From positions 1-42,532 of the IMG/VR virus record IMGVR_UViG_3300035188_001338: 42,532 nucleotides of DNA. One strand, written 5' to 3'. The DNA comes from a virus. The notes beneath the pieces are model-generated. The model searched no databases and had not been told where the DNA came from. It saw only the letters and a list, made by a program, of their open reading frames with translations. Shown piece after piece: positions 37,704 to 42,532 of the stretch. The number at the start of each line of letters is the position of its first letter. Within the stretch, counting starts at the first letter, position 1. A program made the translations under genes and the position numbers.

Positions 37704-38576
37704 ATGTTCACAAATAATAAATTTGCCAAAATGGATTCTATTGCGAACCTGGTTAAAAATATCCTTGAGGCCGACACAAAGGCTAAAATGGAAGAATTAA
37801 AAGGTAATCAGCATAAGATCGATAAGAATAAGAATAACAAAATCGATGCACAAGATTTTGCAATTCTCCGTGGGCAGAAGAAGGGTATGAAAAAAGAATC
37901 CGAACAGGTTGATGAAGCAAGTCATCAAGCTAAAACTACAATGAAGCATATCACCAAGCCAACAGCAGGGGAGAAAAAGGCTTCAAAAGATATTAAGCCA
38001 GGAGTAGCCGGTTATCGTGATCGGATTGCAATGCTTAAATCTGCTGAAGCTCGTGGTGCTTTGAAGAAAGAAGAAGCAGAACAAGTTAATGAAGCAAGAG
38101 TCAAGGGCAAAGGTTACGATAACCCTGAAAATGAGCGCAAAGCTCCTGAGGGTCATGTATCAATGACAAGTTTAATGCCTGGGCACGATGAACGTGCAGC
38201 CAAGTTTCTAGCTCGTCAAGCTAAAGGTAAATTGGTTAAAGGTAAAGCACAAAGCGCACCACAAAAAGAAGAAACTGATCCAAATAAAACCACCACAGAT
38301 ACATTGAAGGGTAGAGAAAAATCCTCCTCTAATCCTTTCCTTTCAAAGAAAGTTATGATGGATGTTCCTGATAATGTCAAAGAAGAAGTGGAACAGGTTG
38401 ATGAACGTAAAATGACAAAGCCAGAAGCAGCAGAAAAAGAGCGTATCGTAAAGGGTATGAAAAAGAGTCTTGCTGGGTTCAAATCTCGTTACGGAGAAAG
38501 AGCAAAAAATGTGATGTATGCAACGGCCACCAAGCAAGCCATGAAGTCAGAGGAAGTTCACGAAAAAAAAAAGTAA
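37704..38576 (+). CDS. Lys/Glu-rich beads-on-a-string protein, zero-frame product
   Basis: 290 residues. An early NILEADTK (ILE/A, 20-23) is a possible protease site. An EF-hand/dockerin-like loop DKNKNNKIDAQDF follows at about 40-52. Then come basic segments punctuated by EQVDE/A (69-72), EQVNE/A and EEVEQVDE/R. This resembles beads-on-a-string head proteins of T4-like aquatic phages. The gene ends HEKKK-stop at a slippery A AAA AAG directly before TAA; a coding domain continues in the -1 frame. AGGAG-type RBS (GGAGAAAAAG) 6-9 nt upstream. Likely an internal, processed virion protein. Confidence 0.75.
   Translation: MFTNNKFAKMDSIANLVKNILEADTKAKMEELKGNQHKIDKNKNNKIDAQDFAILRGQKKGMKKESEQVDEASHQAKTTMKHITKPTAGEKKASKDIKPGVAGYRDRIAMLKSAEARGALKKEEAEQVNEARVKGKGYDNPENERKAPEGHVSMTSLMPGHDERAAKFLARQAKGKLVKGKAQSAPQKEETDPNKTTTDTLKGREKSSSNPFLSKKVMMDVPDNVKEEVEQVDERKMTKPEAAEKERIVKGMKKSLAGFKSRYGERAKNVMYATATKQAMKSEEVHEKKK
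38551..38576 (+). promoter_or_regulatory. Predicted programmed -1 ribosomal frameshift site
   Basis: AGGAAG (38551-38556), then A AAA AAG (38567-38573; the A run is 10 nt, 38563-38572), then TAA in zero frame (38574-38576). The heptamer, its phase and the 10-nt SD spacing match the E. coli dnaX frameshift signal. A homopolymer sequencing error is the alternative. Confidence 0.65.
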
Positions 38577-38839
38577 ATGAATCCGAAGACAAATTCTTAG
38601 GTGCTGGTTTAAAAAGAGCGGTTAAAGGAGCAGAATTTCGAAAGGAGCTTGGGCATGAAGACCGACCAGCGCGTCGATCAAGCCGTAGTTATGGACGCAC
38701 AGATGTTTACGGCAATAAAATAGAAGTGCCACATTCTGTTCATATCAACGGTAAAAAGTGGAAGACCTTCGGATCATTCAGTCATGCTAATAATGTGGCA
38801 AAAAAGATTAAAGGTGCAACTGTTCATTATGAAGGATGA
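38573..38839 (+). CDS. C-terminal domain reached by -1 frameshift from the gene at 37704
   Basis: In the -1 frame the sequence reads VNESEDKFLGAGLKRAVKGAEFRKELG, a basic DRPARRSSRSYGRTDVYG linker, then VHINGKKWKTFGSFSHANNVAKKIKG to a TGA at 38837-38839. No good start codon or RBS lies inside it. The VNE/S junction repeats the EQVNE/A site pattern of the zero-frame protein, and HINGKKWKTFGS...AN.VA resembles a small domain I recall from structural proteins of related phages. So this 88-residue piece is best read as a frameshift extension rather than a gene of its own. It also explains the 290-nt gap between genes. Confidence 0.65.
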   Translation, partial: VNESEDKFLGAGLKRAVKGAEFRKELGHEDRPARRSSRSYGRTDVYGNKIEVPHSVHINGKKWKTFGSFSHANNVAKKIKGATVHYEG

Positions 38840-38866
38840 AGTAAAATCAAAACAAAAGGTGTTTCT

Positions 38867-40804
38867 ATGAGTGAACGCAAAAAACAGATATTTTTAGAAG
38901 CAATTAAAAAATCTAAAAAAGAATCTGTTATGGGTAAATTAGCAAACGGTGATACCGATCCGATGGAGCCATGGTCTAAAAAACATGCTCCATTGGATGA
39001 AGTCAACACTCAAGTCCTTTGGAAATATATCAAAGCTATGGGTCGTGATCCAAAAACTATACCACTTGCCGACAGACTCAATCTAGCAAGAACAGATAAA
39101 TTTAAGAAGTTCTCAAGAGATCATGCTAAATTTACAGATGTAGGTGAAAGTGTTGAACAAATCGATGAAGCCGGCACAGGTTTACTTATGTCATTCATCA
39201 AAGCAAAGGGATTAGATCCTAGATCGATGGACGGAAATCAGAAAAACAAATATTCAAAATCAAGTGAATATAAAACTTTTAAGCACAGAAGAGTCGAAGC
39301 ATCCGGTATGGGTGAACGCGGTGAGGATTGGAATGAAGAAAAGAAACCTGTAAAAGAAGCCGTAGATGCAAAAGATACTGTGACAATGGACATTCCATTG
39401 CTGATTCGTGTTCTTGAATATGCTCGTGAAGATGCAAAGACAGATATGGATCTCCACAAAGTTGTAGAAAATCTTATCAATATGAGAAAAGACACTTTGA
39501 CAATGCATGACTATGATTCAATAGTCAGCATCAAAGAAGAAGTTGAAATTCAAGAAGCGTTTGATGGATCGAAAGTTCGTATTCATTCTCCTGGGCACGA
39601 AATGCATGGTAAAATTGGTAGAGTGTTTGACCGCCACGAAGATGGTCGTGTAAATGCTCAATTTGAAATGGGGCCTAAAAAACATCAAGTCCGAAACTAT
39701 ACACTTAAACCTGGTCAATTTAAAGAAGTTACAAATGAGGACGTTGAACAGATTGATGAACTTAAAAAGCAATCTGATACACAGGATTTAGATTCACATA
39801 TTACGAAAGAAGATTTAAGAAAGTGGTTTAATCCAAAACATCCAGAAGGTGGCTGGAAAAGAATCAATAGTAAGGGTGAAGCTATCGGTCCATGCGCCCG
39901 TGAGCCAGGTGAACCAAAGCCTAAATGTATGTCTAATGAAAAAAGAGCAAAGCTGTCAAAAAAAGAAAGAGCTTCAGCAGTAGCAGCAAAACGTAAACAT
40001 GATCCTGTTGCTGATAGAGCAGGTAAAGGTGGTAAACCAGTTAATGTTTCAAACTTTGGTAAAGGTAAAATTTCCGAAGAAGAAACAAATGAAGCTTGCT
40101 GGGATACACACAAACAAGTTGGAATGAAGAAAAAAGGTAATAAAATGGTACCGAATTGTGTACCAAAAAATGAAGAAGTTGAAATGATTGATGAAAAGAA
40201 TTCACCAACAAATCCTAAACTTTGGGCTAGAGCAAAATCACTAGCACGTTCGAAGTTCGATGTTTATCCATCCGCTTATGCAAACGGCTGGGCATCCAAA
40301 TGGTATAAATCAAAGGGTGGCGGTTGGAAAGCAACAAAAGAAGAAGTTGAAATAGAAGAACAAAGAACATCAAATGATCCACGTAAATCAGGTACTTTTG
40401 AAAAGCAGCCAGACGGATCATTTAAGAGGGTTTCAAATCTTGATAAACTCAAAAGAAGATTAATGCAAAAGCATGGTGATAAATTAAAAAAGAAAATAAA
40501 TGAGGGCATTTATGGTATAGAAGACTCACCAATGTCCGCAACAAATTCTGTAAAAGCTATGGAATCTAGAATGGCTAAAGAGAAATCTAAATCCGCCAGA
40601 ATTATAAAAGCTATTTACAGGAAAAAAGGCATCAAAGAAACACTGTACGATTGGGAAAAATCAGAAAAAGGTGGTTCAAAAGAAGCTGATGCAAAAATTA
40701 TCATTAAAGGTGGTAAAACTATGACTGGTCAAGAAAGAGATACGGTTGAAATCGACCCTGTACTCAAGACCAAATTGAACAGCCCGAATGGTAGACCCAA
40801 TTAA
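38867..40804 (+). CDS. Large beads-on-a-string basic protein with repeated protease-like sites
   Basis: 645 residues built from small domains separated by acidic EEVE(Q/M)IDE-type linkers. Sites: IDE/A (99-102), IQE/A (228-231), IDE/L (296-299), TNE/A (407-410), IDE/K (441-444) and IEE/Q (496-499). Beads between them: two related copies with WKYIKAMGRDP and MSFIKAKGLDP; an SH3/KOW-like bead (VRIHSPGHEMHGKIGRVFD); DLRKWFNPKHPEGGWKRIN...GPCAREPGEPKPKC (DUF5872-like); ACWDTHKQVGMKKKGNKMVPNC; and ARAKSLARSKFDVYPSAYANGWASKW (DUF5872-like). Most (I/L)xE sites fit the T4 gp21 prohead protease consensus. I infer an internal head polyprotein or scaffold-associated DNA-binding protein. Confidence 0.72.
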   Translation: MSERKKQIFLEAIKKSKKESVMGKLANGDTDPMEPWSKKHAPLDEVNTQVLWKYIKAMGRDPKTIPLADRLNLARTDKFKKFSRDHAKFTDVGESVEQIDEAGTGLLMSFIKAKGLDPRSMDGNQKNKYSKSSEYKTFKHRRVEASGMGERGEDWNEEKKPVKEAVDAKDTVTMDIPLLIRVLEYAREDAKTDMDLHKVVENLINMRKDTLTMHDYDSIVSIKEEVEIQEAFDGSKVRIHSPGHEMHGKIGRVFDRHEDGRVNAQFEMGPKKHQVRNYTLKPGQFKEVTNEDVEQIDELKKQSDTQDLDSHITKEDLRKWFNPKHPEGGWKRINSKGEAIGPCAREPGEPKPKCMSNEKRAKLSKKERASAVAAKRKHDPVADRAGKGGKPVNVSNFGKGKISEEETNEACWDTHKQVGMKKKGNKMVPNCVPKNEEVEMIDEKNSPTNPKLWARAKSLARSKFDVYPSAYANGWASKWYKSKGGGWKATKEEVEIEEQRTSNDPRKSGTFEKQPDGSFKRVSNLDKLKRRLMQKHGDKLKKKINEGIYGIEDSPMSATNSVKAMESRMAKEKSKSARIIKAIYRKKGIKETLYDWEKSEKGGSKEADAKIIIKGGKTMTGQERDTVEIDPVLKTKLNSPNGRPN

Positions 40805-40805
40805 T

Positions 40806-40813
40806 AATAAATA
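40806..40813 (+). promoter_or_regulatory. Late promoter (AATAAATA)
   Basis: NATAAATA box 29 nt before the start of the Ig-like virion gene, just after the preceding stop; a strong AAGGAG RBS follows. The gene ends in a strong terminator, so this is a separate late unit. Confidence 0.7.
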
Positions 40814-40841
40814 GTAAATAGATTCTTTTAAGGAGTTAAAA

Positions 40842-41528
40842 ATGTCCTCATGGGGAAATTACGATAATGCAGCAAATGCACCATACTGGGCTGTAAGCAC
40901 AGTATCTACAGGTGTCAATAAAGCCGCTGCCGCTCCTACAGCGGCAAACGTTGCGTTACTTTACGGAAATACTACATCCGATGTTTATGTAACAAATGAA
41001 ACTGTTGGCCTTTTCATGGCTGACAAGTTTGAAGTTCAAGCCGCCGATAGTTCTATCCCAGCAACCGGCTGGGTACTCAAAACAACGGGAAGTGGTGGGC
41101 GCGCAGGGCGTGTAACATGGGAAGTTCTGGCTTGTGTTGCAGAAGTTCAAAATGATACCTCTGCAACAGAAGATGCAACTCTTGTTGATACAACTCTGAC
41201 CTTCCTAACTTCGCCAACAGCAGTTCAATATGTTGCAGGCGCAGGAAATAATGGATCGTTCACTGTTACAACAGATGTTGTTCCTCCAAATGCTTCTCTT
41301 GCATATCTGTGGCAATATTCGACAGATGGTACAACATATGCAACAGCAGCAAATGGTGTAACAGCAAATACAACATATGTTGGAAACACAACAGGTTCGC
41401 TAACAGTGTATGCAACAAACAAAGATGCAAATCTTTATTACTATCGCGTACAAGTTACTGCAAGCAACAACTTGGCAAATTCCAACACAGTTTACACCTC
41501 TTCAAATGCACGTATAACTCTACTTTAA
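40842..41528 (+). CDS. Virion structural protein with Ig-like C-terminal domain
   Basis: 228 residues, Ala/Thr/Asn/Val-rich, with almost no Lys: quite unlike its neighbours and typical of abundant surface proteins. The N-terminal domain (MSSWGNYDNAANAPYWAVSTV...GWVLKTTGSGGRAGRVTWEVL) resembles small head or decoration proteins of aquatic T4-like phages. The C-terminal part (FTVTTDVVPPNASLAYLWQYSTDGTTYATA...YYYRVQVTASN) is an Ig-like beta sandwich, as used to bind surfaces. Late promoter before it and an intrinsic terminator after it support high late expression. Confidence 0.8.
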   Translation: MSSWGNYDNAANAPYWAVSTVSTGVNKAAAAPTAANVALLYGNTTSDVYVTNETVGLFMADKFEVQAADSSIPATGWVLKTTGSGGRAGRVTWEVLACVAEVQNDTSATEDATLVDTTLTFLTSPTAVQYVAGAGNNGSFTVTTDVVPPNASLAYLWQYSTDGTTYATAANGVTANTTYVGNTTGSLTVYATNKDANLYYYRVQVTASNNLANSNTVYTSSNARITLL

Positions 41529-41540
41529 TATAATATAGGA

Positions 41541-41564
41541 CCGCTCCTTCGGGAGCGGTTTTTT
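41541..41564 (+). terminator. Rho-independent terminator after the Ig-like virion gene
   Basis: CCGCTCC (41541-41547), TTCG tetraloop, GGAGCGG (41552-41558), then six T. Confidence 0.95.
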
Positions 41565-41568
41565 AATA

Positions 41569-41955
41569 ATGTTTGAGGATTTGAACGAAGATAATTTTAT
41601 ACTATACGCAATGAAAGCGTACAATTCACCTCACTGTATCATGAGTGAATTTGAAGGAGATTTAAAGAGGACCAAGTATTTAAAAAGGCTCTTTAGAAGA
41701 TATAAGATTACAAAAGTATTAAAAGAGAGATTGATTCTGAATCATTTAATACTACTTTACAATGTTTTTGGTGTCGAAGCAGCAACAAGAATTTTATTTT
41801 TCAGAGTAGATGAAATTGACTATGACATATTAAAAACATTTTTAATATATTTGAATTACATGCCTGAAAAAGTTAAAGGTATAAAAGGAAAAGACATTCA
41901 CTCTTCTGATATATTAATTGACATGAATGTTGCAGAAGTTTTGAGGAAAATATGA
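41569..41955 (+). CDS. Conserved-type T4-like phage protein, unknown
   Basis: 128 residues, helical: MFEDLNEDNFILYAMKAYNSPHC..., EFEGDLKRTKYLKRLFRRYKITKVLKERLILNHLILLYNVFG, then ILFFRVDEIDYDILKTFLIYLNYMP. I recall this pattern as a conserved gene of aquatic T4-like phages in a structural neighbourhood, function unknown. The ATG lies 4 nt after the terminator's T run, so it must be read from read-through or from a promoter not seen. ATGA overlap with the next gene. Confidence 0.75.
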   Translation: MFEDLNEDNFILYAMKAYNSPHCIMSEFEGDLKRTKYLKRLFRRYKITKVLKERLILNHLILLYNVFGVEAATRILFFRVDEIDYDILKTFLIYLNYMPEKVKGIKGKDIHSSDILIDMNVAEVLRKI

Positions 41956-42134
41956 AAACATTCAAACAATTCAATGAAGATGCAATGGCATCAGCAGGAC
42001 CTACAAACGTAGTATCTACGGGTGCTATAGCCGGTTCTGGTGAAAAAGGTGGTGAACCTGGTGTGCATTTAAAAAGAAAAAGAGCAGTAATAATTCAACC
42101 AATGGCTAAGAGAAAGCCACCAAAAATAGCATAA
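41952..42134 (+). CDS. Small protein with capsid-targeting-like N-terminus
   Basis: 60 residues: MKTFKQFNEDAMASAGPTNVV..., Gly-rich middle, basic end (KRKRAVIIQPMAKRKPPK). The start MKTFKQF repeats the capsid-targeting-like motif of the genes at 34280, 35473 and 37371 and resembles T4 MKTYQEF. Very short basic proteins with this start are common in aquatic T4-like phages and are good candidates for internal head peptides. Confidence 0.72.
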   Translation: MKTFKQFNEDAMASAGPTNVVSTGAIAGSGEKGGEPGVHLKRKRAVIIQPMAKRKPPKIA

Positions 42135-42135
42135 A

Positions 42136-42532
42136 ATGTGGATACTGCAATGGTTACCAAATTGGTTATTTTATGTGATACTTCTTTTAGGTTTGATAGC
42201 GTTTTTAGTAACCTATCTTCTTAAATTTATTCCAATTCCTGCATTATACATTTACAGAACACCTATACAAATTGTTTCGGTGATAATGATCGTGTTTGGT
42301 GTTTATATGGCCGGTTCAATAGCAAATAATGAATCATGGTTGGCGAAAGTGAAAGAAGTAGAAAAAAAACTAGCTGAAGCTGAAGCAAAAGGTGCGCAAG
42401 AAACTATTAAAATTGTTGAAAAAGTTGTAGTGCAAAAACAAGTTATAAAAGAGAGAGGTCAAGACATAGTTAAGTATGTCGATAGAGAAGTTGTTAAATA
42501 TGATAATAGATGTGAGATACCTCCACCTTTTG
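42136..42532 (+). CDS. Membrane protein with coiled coil, i-spanin-like, cut by the window end
   Basis: ATG 42136, frame open to the end (132 codons). Two hydrophobic spans at about 5-30 (LFYVILLLGLIAFLVTYLL) and 45-62 (IVSVIMIVFGVYMAGSI), then a heptad-rich helix (KVKEVEKKLAEAEAKGAQETIKIVEKVV) and KYVDREVVKYDNRCEIPPPF. The order membrane span - coiled coil - Cys-Pro region resembles inner-membrane spanins (Rz-like) of T4-like aquatic phages. Two spans rather than one is unusual. The C-terminal end is not in the window. Confidence 0.55.
   Translation, partial: MWILQWLPNWLFYVILLLGLIAFLVTYLLKFIPIPALYIYRTPIQIVSVIMIVFGVYMAGSIANNESWLAKVKEVEKKLAEAEAKGAQETIKIVEKVVVQKQVIKERGQDIVKYVDREVVKYDNRCEIPPPF

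Noticed and set aside
39715-40113. 132-codon minus-strand frame inside the beads-on-a-string gene
   Set aside because: Ser/Leu/Phe-rich shadow of a Lys/Glu-rich gene; no RBS, no promoter.
1-42532. Prophage or bacterial chromosome origin
   Set aside because: No integrase, att site or host housekeeping genes seen; the T4-type core and virion genes are continuous over the window.
1-42532. Cyanophage assignment
   Set aside because: Several gene families are shared with cyanophages, but no photosynthesis or carbon-metabolism genes are present here, and the boxA-like leaders point to a proteobacterial host. This is not decisive from one window.

Overview
This window is a contiguous piece of the genome of an aquatic T4-like tailed phage (a myovirus). 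It is AT-rich, with tightly packed genes on the plus strand. The recognisable core is T4-type: gp46 (C-terminal end only), sliding clamp gp45, DsbA-like protein, clamp loader gp44 and gp62, RegA, DNA polymerase gp43, UvsX, a gp40-like protein and helicase gp41. The accessory set (peptide deformylase, Hsp20, DUF6267, DUF6321 and beads-on-a-string basic proteins) resembles that of marine and freshwater cyanophage-like and pelagiphage-like T4 relatives. No photosynthesis gene is present, and rRNA-leader-like boxA sequences sit in the tRNA operons, so a proteobacterial host is more likely than a cyanobacterium. That host call is inference.

Layout. (1) 1-12,424 holds replication, nucleotide metabolism and small conserved genes: gp46, deformylase, a DruA/DUF4338-like protein, an HTH protein, a glycosyltransferase, dNMP kinase, gp45, DsbA-like, gp44, an endonuclease VII-like gene inserted between gp44 and gp62, RegA, a candidate pseudoknot RNA, Hsp20, a phosphoesterase, a tRNA-Arg, dCMP deaminase and a SprT-like zincin. 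(2) 12,425-16,813 is a tRNA bank. With the isolated tRNA-Arg I count 27 tRNA genes, which together cover all 20 amino acids. They lie in several transcription units, each with a sigma70-like promoter, and are interspersed with unclassified structured RNA, a DUF3445-like gene that runs into two tRNA genes, and an RNase H-fold DUF458/YkuK-like gene. (3) 16,808-20,144 is the only minus-strand block: four overlapping genes that all encode secreted or membrane-anchored proteins. (4) 20,225-26,342 is the gp43-uvsX-gp40-gp41 replication and recombination block. (5) 26,376-34,242 is a glycan cassette (glycosyltransferases, HtrL family, HAD-nucleotidyltransferase fusion, methyltransferase, GDPD-like). 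(6) 34,280-42,532 is a head and virion block: a nucleic-acid-ligase-like protein, a nucleotidyltransferase/P-loop protein, DUF6321, two Lys-rich beads-on-a-string proteins, an Ig-like virion protein and a spanin-like protein cut by the window end.

Main points of interest: several proteins in the last block start with a sequence resembling the T4 capsid-targeting peptide and carry many (I/L)xE sites of the T4 prohead-protease type. I infer a packaged, processed internal head proteome that includes ligase-like and kinase-like enzymes. One of these genes ends at a textbook A AAA AAG slippery heptamer with an SD-like AGGAAG 10 nt upstream, as in dnaX, and a conserved-looking domain continues in the -1 frame. 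Also notable are the complete tRNA set, duplicated helix modules that tie the CCA end of one tRNA to downstream sequence, the minus-strand envelope cassette, and five diverged copies of one glycosyltransferase-like family.
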